In this document: piece after piece, positions 16,772-24,937 of the stretch | How the letters are laid out: each line of letters starts with the position of its first letter | Numbering within the stretch: the first letter of the stretch is position 1 | NCBI RefSeq assembly: GCF_015627175.1 | Contig: NZ_VTDQ01000024.1 | Span: forward strand, 1-32,547 | Direction of reading: 5' to 3' | DNA from: Acinetobacter pollinis | GTDB taxonomy: Bacteria > Pseudomonadota > Gammaproteobacteria > Pseudomonadales > Moraxellaceae | DNA length: 32,547 bases | Made by a program: the position numbers and the translations under genes | The notes under the pieces: model-generated | The model's input: only the letters and a program-made list of their open reading frames with translations | Told to the model about the DNA's origin: nothing | The model's database searches: none

Positions 16772-18172
16772 TTAAATATGTTCGTGATCGTCTTCAGGTT
16801 TTGGTTTAATCACAACCTGAACCTCTGGCAGATCTAGACTGTAAAAAAAACCAGTAAGGGTATGAGGTATGTGTAACCCCGCGAGAAATCCAAAAACTTT
16901 TGATAGTTGCTCAGTACTGCCTAAGCTGAATCTGGTATAGATCAAATGATGAATCTCAATAGGCGTACTTTCAAAGTTCTTAATGACTTTTTTATTGGCC
17001 TTAGGTGTTCTCATATCATCAGGGATAATTACAAAAGGTTCATCCTCTTCATACTGAGATAAATCAGTAAGATGAAATGTACTTAATGTTTGAGCCAAGT
17101 CTTTTTGCTCAAGCTGAATAAAGACTTGCTTTAAAACTGGGATATTTTCAAATACTATTGACGCAGAAGATATACAACAACTTCCAATAAACTCAGATGG
17201 TATGTAATCTGCACCAACAGACATTACTCCATCCAATGTGTCTTGATCAATCTCAGACTCTACAGCCAAAATAAAAGAAATCTCACTTAAATCTTGTGTG
17301 TTTGATTGGCATAATTCCACTAGGTTGTGATAAGCAGAGCGTTCACTGCAATAGTGATACTCAATATTGATTTGTTCAGATAAGATACCCAACTCGTCTA
17401 AATAGCTTTCACACATTTCCGTTGTTGCGAGCTCATTCCACGAATGTTGAAGTGTTGATGGAAGAAGTATCAATAAGTTTAATTGATCTAATTTTTGGAC
17501 TTTTTCTGCGATAGGCTCTTCAATATCTTCGGAAGCATCATAGTCTTCACCGATCCAAGCAGGATGCATTTTGTATTGATATGCCAATTGAGTATCATAA
17601 AAAAGTGCAGACTCCTTCAATTGTTTTGCAATTGAAGAAAATATATTACGATTTTCTTTGAAATGCGCAGTGATTAGATTCATCATTCTAACTTGTAAAG
17701 GTAAAACATCTAAATGTTGTTCAGCGACATCTTCAAAATATGTTTCATCTATACGGTAACTGAGTAAACGTTCTCCATCGTGTCCAATAAGATCTTTATC
17801 TAAATCTGGTGCTACACCTTTAGCTATTTTTGCGACTAATTCTTCATTACTTCCCAATTGGCTGAGAAGTGAAGCTGAATATATATTTAACTCGATTTGC
17901 TCTACTTCTGTTTTAGGCAATGGTTCATTGGCTTCAACTGCATTTTGCGCCTCATTCTGAGCGATTTCTTCTTTTTGCTTCTTATGTTGATACCATTTCC
18001 AAGCCAAATAAGGCATTAAGACCAAACATGAAATACCTAAAGGTATCCATAGAAAATAAATAAGAATATCTTTTGCTGTCGGATCAAAATGCAAATCCCT
18101 CCAGTAAAACACCATAAGTAGTGCTGTGGCCGTAAAAATACTTAATACCGTACTTAAAATAATTTTTAACAT
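16772..18172 (-). CDS. T6SS-associated membrane protein of unknown function
   Basis: I do not recognise a family for this 466-residue protein. Two membrane helices fill the N-terminus (about 3-23 and 35-60), separated by a short loop. A basic and acidic linker (HKKQKEEIAQNEAQNAVEANE) follows, then about 370 soluble residues. By the positive-inside rule the KWYQHKKQKEE segment after helix 2 suggests that the soluble domain is cytoplasmic. The domain includes LNLLILLPSTLQHSWNELA, a stretch ISFILAVESEIDQDTLDGVM, GADYIPSEFIGSCCISSASI, and an acidic His-containing tail (KPEDDHEHI). The gene overlaps tssG by 7 bases and ends 21 bases before tssM, so it is embedded among structural genes and must be made with them. 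Acinetobacter T6SS clusters are known to include genus-specific 'asa' genes, and this is probably one of them. A role at the TssM/baseplate interface is inference from position. Confidence 0.8.
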   Translation of the reverse strand: MLKIILSTVLSIFTATALLMVFYWRDLHFDPTAKDILIYFLWIPLGISCLVLMPYLAWKWYQHKKQKEEIAQNEAQNAVEANEPLPKTEVEQIELNIYSASLLSQLGSNEELVAKIAKGVAPDLDKDLIGHDGERLLSYRIDETYFEDVAEQHLDVLPLQVRMMNLITAHFKENRNIFSSIAKQLKESALFYDTQLAYQYKMHPAWIGEDYDASEDIEEPIAEKVQKLDQLNLLILLPSTLQHSWNELATTEMCESYLDELGILSEQINIEYHYCSERSAYHNLVELCQSNTQDLSEISFILAVESEIDQDTLDGVMSVGADYIPSEFIGSCCISSASIVFENIPVLKQVFIQLEQKDLAQTLSTFHLTDLSQYEEDEPFVIIPDDMRTPKANKKVIKNFESTPIEIHHLIYTRFSLGSTEQLSKVFGFLAGLHIPHTLTGFFYSLDLPEVQVVIKPKPEDDHEHI

Positions 18173-19170
18173 TCAACATCACCCAACAAGGTATAACATT
18201 TTTCCTCATTGTCAGAAAAATGATCTGCCATTAAGGAAGCTCCCCAACCTAAGCCAATCGAATCCGTCATATTCAATTGCAGTGGTTTAATCGACTGTTG
18301 GTCTAAAATCAGTCGAAGATCTACCTTCAACGTTGGACTACACCACTGCTGTAAAATACTTTTAAGTTTTAGACTCTGTGCTTTAGACGGGAGATAATCT
18401 AAATAATCTTCATAGCTCAAAGGTCCAATCGTAATTTCAACCTTATCGCCAATTTGGGTAATGTATTCACCACAAAATGTATTCACGCCTAATTGCATAT
18501 GGCTATTTTTAGAACTAAGTATGGTTCTTTGATCTTTTTCTAACTGAAACTGCTCTTCTACAAACTCTTTCACATCTATAGATGGATGAAAAATAGCTTT
18601 TAGAACCTTATTCAGTGCATGTGAGTTATTATTCTGTCCCTGCATTAACCCTGAAAATTCAGCAAAATAATGCTCAAATTGAGTTTTCTTATCTTCATCT
18701 TTTACGGTATAACCATTTAATGCATGTACAATATCAAGATAATGATTTTCTTCATTAATCTCATATTTTATAGGTAAGTTATATGCCAAACTTGCATCAA
18801 TATATTGTGATACCAACTTATGGTTAAATAATCCGATAAACTTTTGTGCTTCATTTCGATACGCTCGAGGAGCCTGTCTAATCTTATTTGTATAAACATA
18901 AGGAAAAGCGCCCTGTATACCTGTTAAGCCCACCATAAGATTGATAAGCTCAATTTTAGAATCGGAAATTTTTAAACTTTCAATTTCTGAAGTCGGAAAT
19001 TTCAAATTCAATGAGCTTTCAAATTGAAATGCATCTGCCCAAAACCTATGTTGTTTCACATAGGGAGTATTTCTCATTAATCGTACAGACTGTATTAACT
19101 CAAAACTGGTTGAGTGATGAAATAATTCATCAATTACAGAAGATTCTTGCCACCAGCGCTCTGTATGCAT
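18166..19170 (-). CDS. tssG: T6SS baseplate protein TssG
   Basis: A 334-residue baseplate wedge component. The N-terminus (RWWQESSVIDELFHHSTSFELIQSVRLM) follows the TssG pattern in which an aromatic and Arg-rich start precedes a Phe/Gln and R-L segment. ACGEYI-like 'NTFCGEYITQIGDKVEITIGPLS' occurs where the family has its beta-rich conserved stretch, followed by YLDYLPS. The start is ATG at 19170, 37 bases inside the end of tssF, and the long overlap supports coupled synthesis of the TssF/TssG partners. The end overlaps the next gene by 7 bases. Confidence 0.9.
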   Translation of the reverse strand: MHTERWWQESSVIDELFHHSTSFELIQSVRLMRNTPYVKQHRFWADAFQFESSLNLKFPTSEIESLKISDSKIELINLMVGLTGIQGAFPYVYTNKIRQAPRAYRNEAQKFIGLFNHKLVSQYIDASLAYNLPIKYEINEENHYLDIVHALNGYTVKDEDKKTQFEHYFAEFSGLMQGQNNNSHALNKVLKAIFHPSIDVKEFVEEQFQLEKDQRTILSSKNSHMQLGVNTFCGEYITQIGDKVEITIGPLSYEDYLDYLPSKAQSLKLKSILQQWCSPTLKVDLRLILDQQSIKPLQLNMTDSIGLGWGASLMADHFSDNEEKCYTLLGDVEC

Positions 19171-20942
19171 TGGTATAACTCCTGACTAGAATTCTGATCA
19201 ATCACCACAACTTCAACGAAGCTGTTCATCTGTACTTTTAAATTAAAAATCTCACTTAAAAGCTGACTAAAAATATAGAGACTATGTCCTCTAAATACAG
19301 ATGCATCGACGGTAATACATGCTTTAATTCCACGAACAAATATTGGAAAGGGATTTGCACCCATCATTCGACTGGTAGTTTTAAATTCGGTACTTTTAAT
19401 CGAATCTATGAGTAAAAAGTTATCCTGTGTCTTAGGCAAATTATAAAGTTGTAGTAACTCTTTAATTTGATTAGTAGCGTTATCTCCCATAATCGCCAAC
19501 ATATTTAAAGATAAATGGGAAATGACACGCCACTGCTCTTGTTTAGTTTGTTGAAAATGATGTGTTTTTGAAGGTCTTTTTAAGGCAAAAGCACGGCGTG
19601 CAATTGCAGTATCATTCAAATTAAAAATATTGTTACTTGCAACTAAAACCTCATGTGGTAAGTCACCATTCGAGCACAGTAAAGTTGCACTCATAAAATC
19701 AGACCTTACCTCATCTGGATTAAGTTGTTTTGAGATAATTGAGTACGTATTTTCAATTTTTTTACCATAACTTTGTTTTTGGTTGAGCGTATAAAAAAAC
19801 TGATTACCGTCGTCGGCATAATGACTTAGTGCAAAAAATGGTAATACTGGTAAAGCAACTTCATTTTTATTCGTTTTCTCGCGAATCATCGTCATATTTA
19901 AAACAGAATATAATTTATAACATTCTGGGTGATGAACATCCGTAACTAATGGATATTCTAATTTTTTATGATTAATCTTCTGAGGTTCAGCCTTTTTCTC
20001 GAATAAATTGACAATTGGTGTGGTAAATAACTTAAAGTTTTCCGTACTTAAATCTGAGTAACTATGAACAATCGCCTCGTCATTCAAATTAAGATTTAAA
20101 TGAATTTGTATTTGAAAAGAACTCTTACCTAGTGGTAGATTTTTTAAAAAATCTAGGTTCATATTGATGTAATTAAACTTTTCAGGAAAGCAAAAATACT
20201 CCATTAACAATCTATATGCATGATGCGTATATTGGTCGACAGGCAATAAGCTTTCTGACTCTGAAAAACCCATGACTTCAAATGGGTTTTGAATTGAAAT
20301 AATTTTGTGATCTATTTTTAAGCTAAAATGCGTACCTGTACGGAATATACCGTCAAGCACATGCAAGGCAAAATTAGAAATCGTATCTAAGTAAATAGGT
20401 AATTTCTTTTCTTCTAGCCAAATATGGGGCTGATTAAATAATTCAAACCCTAAAGTAAGCGTTGCATTATGTTCGGCCGTTCTATGCTGTCCAGGGTTCG
20501 TACTAAACTGAATTGTATTTAATTGAACAGGCAGTAAATCTACCTGTGTACTGGTAATAAACTCACACTGTATTCCATTTAAGCTTCTTGACTTCAATAA
20601 AGTCTTTGCTGGTATTTCGCTGGCTTCTGTCAGCTGTTTTATTTTATTTTTATCTTCAAAACTTACAATACTGCATGAAGGAAAATGTCTCAAATATTGA
20701 GGAAACATAATTTCAAACAAAGACTTCGTAAACATGTCATAACTGTCAGCAAGTTTCTTATCCATTCTTGCTGCAATTAATGAGAAAGACTGAATGAGCC
20801 TTTCAATATGCGGATCATCTATTTGCTCTTGATTTAAAGATAGCCTTTGAGCAATTTTAGGATATTTTTCAGCAAATACTCTTGATTGTTGGCCAAACTC
20901 TTGTAACTGCTTTTCATAATAAGGCAATAAATCTTCAATCAT
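19134..20942 (-). CDS. tssF: T6SS baseplate protein TssF
   Basis: A 602-residue protein, the usual size for TssF (VasA/ImpG). The first 35 residues, LLPYYEKQLQEFGQQSRVFA then KYPKIAQRL, carry the family signature Y-Y-x-x-E-L...F-A-x-x-Y-P-x-I-A. DPHIERLIQSFSLIAARMDKKL follows, which is also highly conserved. With TssG, TssE and TssK it builds the wedge around the spike onto which the sheath assembles. The ATG at 20942 follows tssE after 13 bases, and the 3' end overlaps tssG by 37 bases. Confidence 0.93.
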   Translation of the reverse strand: MIEDLLPYYEKQLQEFGQQSRVFAEKYPKIAQRLSLNQEQIDDPHIERLIQSFSLIAARMDKKLADSYDMFTKSLFEIMFPQYLRHFPSCSIVSFEDKNKIKQLTEASEIPAKTLLKSRSLNGIQCEFITSTQVDLLPVQLNTIQFSTNPGQHRTAEHNATLTLGFELFNQPHIWLEEKKLPIYLDTISNFALHVLDGIFRTGTHFSLKIDHKIISIQNPFEVMGFSESESLLPVDQYTHHAYRLLMEYFCFPEKFNYINMNLDFLKNLPLGKSSFQIQIHLNLNLNDEAIVHSYSDLSTENFKLFTTPIVNLFEKKAEPQKINHKKLEYPLVTDVHHPECYKLYSVLNMTMIREKTNKNEVALPVLPFFALSHYADDGNQFFYTLNQKQSYGKKIENTYSIISKQLNPDEVRSDFMSATLLCSNGDLPHEVLVASNNIFNLNDTAIARRAFALKRPSKTHHFQQTKQEQWRVISHLSLNMLAIMGDNATNQIKELLQLYNLPKTQDNFLLIDSIKSTEFKTTSRMMGANPFPIFVRGIKACITVDASVFRGHSLYIFSQLLSEIFNLKVQMNSFVEVVVIDQNSSQELYQCIQSAGGKNLL

Positions 20943-20955
20943 GTTTTTTCCTGTA

Positions 20956-21429
20956 TTATCCTTTCGCAGAAATTACATATTGTTGAGTAACAGCATTTAG
21001 TAATGCATCAAAAACAATGGGTTCGCACAATGGATGTACATTCAGATATGCCTGAATACTTAAACATAATGAACCTACATTATTTCTGTCCATTAGCATT
21101 TCAACCTGAATATTACGTAATCTCGGCTCGTGTGCAGCAATAGATTCTTCAATAGACAAACAAATTTTGTCTCTATCTTTTGGATTGGCAGTAGACAGCC
21201 CCACAAAGTCAATAATGCCAAATTGAGCTATTGATGATTTTGCTAATGGAAAATCTTCAAGATCCTGACTTAATCTAATCATGCGATTATTTAATAAGTC
21301 TTCCAAATCTGTAGCAATCGACTCTCTAAGCTCTTGTAAAGATAGACCATGAAGTTCATCCGTTTGAGGAATTAATCGGTCAAACAAAGTTGGTCTAAAT
21401 CCAAATGGAAATAATTGATCTGAGTTCAT
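20956..21429 (-). CDS. tssE: T6SS baseplate protein TssE (gp25-like)
   Basis: A gp25-like baseplate wedge protein. From the ATG at 21429 it has 157 residues and begins MNSDQLFPFGFRPTLFDRLI, in which the P-T-L-F-D-R-L segment is the normal N-terminal TssE motif. The conserved gp25 region follows (ESIATDLEDLLNNRM and IAQFGIIDFVGLS). The frame is open for 21 more codons back to an ATG at 21492 that overlaps the hcp stop (TAATG), but that extension is exactly the sequence of a strong hairpin and U-run. I therefore read it as a terminator rather than protein. The ribosome-binding site before 21429 is weak (AGAA, about 6-7 bases away), so TssE may be made in small amounts, which suits its low copy number. 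Confidence 0.88.
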   Translation of the reverse strand: MNSDQLFPFGFRPTLFDRLIPQTDELHGLSLQELRESIATDLEDLLNNRMIRLSQDLEDFPLAKSSIAQFGIIDFVGLSTANPKDRDKICLSIEESIAAHEPRLRNIQVEMLMDRNNVGSLCLSIQAYLNVHPLCEPIVFDALLNAVTQQYVISAKG

Positions 21430-21439
21430 TTTAAATTCT

Positions 21440-21481
21440 AAAAAAGAGCAAACCGAAAACAACGAATTGTTCCCGATTTGC
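21440..21481 (-). terminator. Intrinsic terminator or attenuator between hcp and tssE
   Basis: On the minus strand a 15-bp stem (GCAAATCGGGAACAA with TTGTTTTCGGTTTGC, three G-U pairs, no mismatch) is closed by a UUCG tetraloop. It is followed, after TC, by six U residues (21445-21440). It starts 11 nt after the hcp stop. This is a textbook factor-independent terminator, but seven more T6SS genes follow in the same direction, so it must leak. It probably sets a high Hcp-to-baseplate ratio and protects the hcp mRNA 3' end. Confidence 0.8.
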
Positions 21482-21491
21482 TGTCTCATCA

Positions 21492-21995
21492 TTATGCAGC
21501 GTAAGATGCTGTATTATTTGAAAGCGACCACTTCTTCGTTACCGCTCCTTTCGCTGTACCATTAATATCTTGCTGGTTATATGTCCATTCAACCGCAGCA
21601 TATTTCAGTCCAAATGACTCTGTTGGAACCCCTTCTTTGTCTACAACAGGGTTCACACTTGAAACAAGAACGTGCTTGAGTTTAATTTGAAGATATTTAA
21701 TACGCTTATCGCCATTTGCACGATAAAAATCGATTTGAACTTCGTCGAATGTATAACCTGCAGAGCATGCTTCCCATAGCTTAGGACTTGTTGCATCTAA
21801 ATCTTTTACAAACACCATATCTGAATGTTCTACACGTTCAGCAGTATGACCACCTACACTCGATGATGTTGCTGATTTAGGCTGACGAATGTTATGAGCC
21901 CAAGAATTTACTTCCAACCAACCTTTGTGCTCAGAATCTCTTGACTCACCGTCAACTTTATATTTTCCACGAAATTCAATATATATATCTTTCAT
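21492..21995 (-). CDS. hcp: T6SS tube protein Hcp
   Basis: The inner-tube subunit, which forms stacked hexamers inside the sheath and is secreted into the medium and target cells. The 167-residue length and the start KDIYIEFRGKYKVDGESRDS with GWLEVNSWAHNIRQP fit the Hcp1/TssD family, and the C-terminal half includes KYAAVEWTYNQQ. No toxin extension is present, so this is a plain structural Hcp. AAAGGC lies upstream of the ATG at a workable distance. The 39-base gap from tssC is AT-rich. A strong terminator-like hairpin begins 11 bases after the stop and fits the need for Hcp in excess. Confidence 0.96.
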   Translation of the reverse strand: MKDIYIEFRGKYKVDGESRDSEHKGWLEVNSWAHNIRQPKSATSSSVGGHTAERVEHSDMVFVKDLDATSPKLWEACSAGYTFDEVQIDFYRANGDKRIKYLQIKLKHVLVSSVNPVVDKEGVPTESFGLKYAAVEWTYNQQDINGTAKGAVTKKWSLSNNTASYAA

Positions 21996-22034
21996 ATCAA
22001 TTGCCTTTTATAACAAAAAAAATGTTACCTTCTA

Positions 22035-23516
22035 TTAGTTAGAAGACTGAGGTAACTCGGTAACAAGTCTTAATGAAACAGAGAGTTCATCCAACTGGAA
22101 ATGCGGTCTTAAAAATACAACAGACTTGTAGTGACCAGGCTCTGCCGGATTTTCTACTACTTTTACAGATGCTTCACGTAACGGAAATTGTGCTTTTGCT
22201 TCTTGGGATGCGCCATCATCTAAAAGTACGTATTGTGCAAGCCATTCATTTAAGAATGCTTCAACATTTCCAGCAGATGCAAAGCTTCCCACTTTATCTC
22301 GCATCATAGCTTTTAAATAATGAGCAATACGAGAAACTGCCATAATGTATTGAATTTGGCTTGACAATGCTGAATTTGCATTCGCAGCATCATTGTCATA
22401 TTTTTTTGCTTTTTGAGTCGATTGAGCGCCAAAGAACGCGGCATAATCTGTATTTTTACAATGTACTAAAGGAATAAAGCCTAAATCACTCAGTTCTTTC
22501 TCACGACGATCAGTAATCGCAACTTCGGTTGGACATTTAAAAGCAACTTCCCCATCGCTTGTTTTAAATGTATGTACTGGTAAACCTTCAACCAGTCCAC
22601 CACCCTCAACACCACGAATAGCAGCACACCATCCATGTTTATCGAAGGCATCAGTGAGTCGTGTTCCAAAGGCATATGCCGCATTCATCCACAAGTATTC
22701 ATCATGGTTTTGACCTGAAACTTGCTCGACGAAATTGAATCCGTCTGTTTGAATACCATCTTTCGGATCGTAAGGTAAACGACCGAGTACTCTTGGCATT
22801 GCTAAGGCCACATAACGAGAATCATCACTTTCTCTGAAAGAACGCCACTGTACATATTCAGCAGTTTCAAAGATTTTAGATACATCACGTGGACGATCGA
22901 TATCTGTAAAAGACTCTAAGCCTAAAATGTTAGGACTCGCAGCAGAAATAAATGGTGCATGTGCAGCAGCAGCTACATGTGACATTTGCTCAAGTAGATA
23001 AATATCTGCAGGTGTGCGATCGAACTCAAAGTCTCCTATAAGTGTCGCATAAGGCGCACCACCAAATGACCCGTACTCCTCTTCATATACTTTTTTAAAT
23101 AAAGTACTTTGGTCAAAGTCAGTTGCACTTTGAAAATCTTTAATTAACTCTTTTTTCGTTGTATTTAAAATACGAATTTTAATTAAAGGATTCGAAGGTG
23201 ACTCTTGACAGAAATAATATAAACCACGCCACGTAGACTCAACCTTTTGAAATTCAGGGTTATGCATGATCTTACTTAATTGTTTTGAGATCATTGCATC
23301 AATTTCAGCAATACGCTTATCTAATGCAAGCGTCATGTTATCGGAAATTGTTACCGTACCTGCCATGACTTCTTTAGCAAGTTCACCAATCAAACTTTTT
23401 GCACGTGTATGCTCTTCATCACTACGTGCAATACGGCTTTGCTCTACGATTGAGTCTAATAAATTAGTACTCTCTTGATAATTCGCAGTATTTTCGCTTA
23501 ATGATGTATTACTCAT
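22035..23516 (-). CDS. tssC: T6SS contractile sheath large subunit TssC
   Basis: A 493-residue VipB/TssC protein. With TssB it forms the contractile sheath around the Hcp tube. Recognisable conserved parts are HNPEFQKVESTWRGLYYF, RIRILNTTKKELIKDF, YGSFGGAPYATLIGDFEFD and the C-terminal DELSVSLRLVTELP. The ATG overlaps the tssB end by 8 bases (ATGAGTAA), coupling the 1:1 partners. The length and motifs are complete, with no sign of damage. Confidence 0.97.
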   Translation of the reverse strand: MSNTSLSENTANYQESTNLLDSIVEQSRIARSDEEHTRAKSLIGELAKEVMAGTVTISDNMTLALDKRIAEIDAMISKQLSKIMHNPEFQKVESTWRGLYYFCQESPSNPLIKIRILNTTKKELIKDFQSATDFDQSTLFKKVYEEEYGSFGGAPYATLIGDFEFDRTPADIYLLEQMSHVAAAAHAPFISAASPNILGLESFTDIDRPRDVSKIFETAEYVQWRSFRESDDSRYVALAMPRVLGRLPYDPKDGIQTDGFNFVEQVSGQNHDEYLWMNAAYAFGTRLTDAFDKHGWCAAIRGVEGGGLVEGLPVHTFKTSDGEVAFKCPTEVAITDRREKELSDLGFIPLVHCKNTDYAAFFGAQSTQKAKKYDNDAANANSALSSQIQYIMAVSRIAHYLKAMMRDKVGSFASAGNVEAFLNEWLAQYVLLDDGASQEAKAQFPLREASVKVVENPAEPGHYKSVVFLRPHFQLDELSVSLRLVTELPQSSN

Positions 23517-24018
23517 CGTCTACTCCAGCTTCTTTGCTTAACTGCTGTAGCTGTGCAGTGTTTTTAAGAACATCATCCAACAAGTCTTCAAGCTTTTCAC
23601 TGTTCGAAATTTTATTACGCAAATCCGTTAATTTTTCACGTGCATCTACAAGTTTTTTTAATGGATCAACTTGCTGTGCAATATTCTCTGGTCTAAAGTC
23701 ATCCATCGATTTAAATGTTAAATCGACGCCCATCGAACCACCTTCTTCAGAAATGGTATTTTCTACACGAAATGCAGCGCGTGGTGCTAAAGAGGTCATT
23801 ACCTCATCAATATTTTCTAGATCTACATTAATAAACTTTTTATCTTTGAGCTTCGTCTTTTCAACTTGTGATGCTGCAGAAAAGTCTCCCATTACCCCTA
23901 CGACAAAAGGTAATTCTTTGACTTCTTTGCCATCTCCAACTTCCACGTCATATGTCAGTTGTACTCGAGGTGGTCGAACTCGTTGTAATTTCTTTTGAGC
24001 ACTTTCTCTTTTAGCCAC
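23509..24018 (-). CDS. tssB: T6SS contractile sheath small subunit TssB
   Basis: A 169-residue VipA/TssB protein. The N-terminus is basic, followed by RPPRVQLTYDVEVGDGKEVK, ELPFVVGVMGDFS and KKFINVDLENIDEVM, all hallmarks of the family. The C-terminal helix around LRNKISNSEKLEDLLDDVL is the region bound by TssC and by ClpV in related systems. The start is GTG at 24018 with a strong GGGGAG six to seven bases upstream. The gene follows asaA after 16 bases and overlaps tssC by 8. Confidence 0.96.
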   Translation of the reverse strand: MAKRESAQKKLQRVRPPRVQLTYDVEVGDGKEVKELPFVVGVMGDFSAASQVEKTKLKDKKFINVDLENIDEVMTSLAPRAAFRVENTISEEGGSMGVDLTFKSMDDFRPENIAQQVDPLKKLVDAREKLTDLRNKISNSEKLEDLLDDVLKNTAQLQQLSKEAGVDDE

Positions 24019-24034
24019 GTTTAACTCCCCAGCT

Positions 24035-24652
24035 TTAATTTAGTGTTGCGAATGGATTACTGCTTGGTAAAGCAGGTTGTGAATCGACTGGTTTAGTAGT
24101 AACTAGCTTAACTTTCACTGGTTTAGCAATATGCGTTTCTTGTCTTTTCTGTCTTACCACAGGTTTTGCATCAGACTTTACTTCTTCCTTTAATACAGAA
24201 GCAGGCTTGGCTGCATTAATGCTAGCAACTAACTCTTTTCCAGCTGGATAAGTTGATTCTGATGCAAGGTATCGCATCTCTTGGCTTCTCATCTGCTGAA
24301 TAGAGTCATTTGCAATTTTTGTAGCAGCCAAAAATTTAACATCTGTTAACGTATTGCTATGGACATGTAGAGACTCTAAATAGTTCACCAATTCCAATGC
24401 TTTGAACGCTTTACCAATTTGATAGAAACGCTCTGCCGCCAGTACTAAATAGGCATTTTTCTGGTCTTCATTATTTTTGTCACAGACCTGAACATACTTA
24501 CCTAATAAGATTTGATCTGTTTCCCCAACAACTAAAGGATTATTTTTCAGACATTTTCTTTTTAAGGTGATTTCAGTATTGTCTTCTGCATGAACACAGG
24601 TCATTCCCATGCATCCGACGGCAAATAAAGATAAAATAAATGCTTTTTTCAA
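24035..24652 (-). CDS. asaA: Periplasmic T6SS assembly factor AsaA (TslA-type)
   Basis: A secreted protein of 205 residues: signal peptide 1-22 with cleavage after VHA, then a helical periplasmic domain with a Cys pair (KRKCLKNN and VQVCDKNN, likely a disulfide) and a basic, low-complexity tail (KPVVRQKRQETHIAKPVKVK). It is the first gene of the minus unit, directly before tssB, the place of asaA in Acinetobacter. AsaA of A. baylyi is reported to interact with TssM and aid T6SS assembly. A periplasmic protein named TslA, reported to direct assembly to cell contact sites in Acinetobacter, is probably the same protein, but I am not certain of that. The start is TTG at 24652, supported by GGGGA about eight bases upstream; the nearby ATG at 24665 is out of frame. 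Confidence 0.82.
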   Translation of the reverse strand: MKKAFILSLFAVGCMGMTCVHAEDNTEITLKRKCLKNNPLVVGETDQILLGKYVQVCDKNNEDQKNAYLVLAAERFYQIGKAFKALELVNYLESLHVHSNTLTDVKFLAATKIANDSIQQMRSQEMRYLASESTYPAGKELVASINAAKPASVLKEEVKSDAKPVVRQKRQETHIAKPVKVKLVTTKPVDSQPALPSSNPFATLN

Positions 24653-24937
24653 GGTAATTCCCCATACCTATAGTGACAACATCAGAACGATTGCCAACTT
24701 CCCTAAAAGAACGCCTTACAGGAAATGACACAAAATATATAAAACCAACAAAAATGCCAATTTGTTCACATTTTAATTTATTTTATCACACTTTTAAACA
24801 ATTTTAATGTAAAATAAAACACAATATATATATTTTATTTATTACGTGATTCATTTTTTATGTAGTGAATAAATGAAATTTCATGCAGCAGATTAAATTA
24901 ACCAGCGCAAGTGCTTTAGATTTCAGTGGGAATTGAT
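24653..24937. promoter_or_regulatory. Divergent promoter region of the two T6SS operons
   Basis: About 285 nt of strongly AT-rich DNA separate asaA (minus) from clpV (plus), so both T6SS units must start here. The best minus-strand candidate is TTGGCA at 24697-24692, an 18-nt spacer, and CTATAG at 24673-24668. I cannot choose a clpV promoter with confidence. A 12-nt palindrome (ATGAAATTTCAT) is at 24873-24884. The composition resembles regions bound by H-NS-type silencers, which is inference. Confidence 0.6.

Noticed and set aside
21430..21492. N-terminal extension of TssE to the ATG overlapping the hcp stop
   Set aside because: The extra codons coincide with a strong stem, UUCG loop and U-run, and the TssE motif begins only after the later ATG at 21429.
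23501..23998. Long open frame on the plus strand opposite tssB (165 codons)
   Set aside because: It is Ser/Thr-rich with no domain, lies wholly antisense to the clearly real tssB, and arises from tssB codon use.
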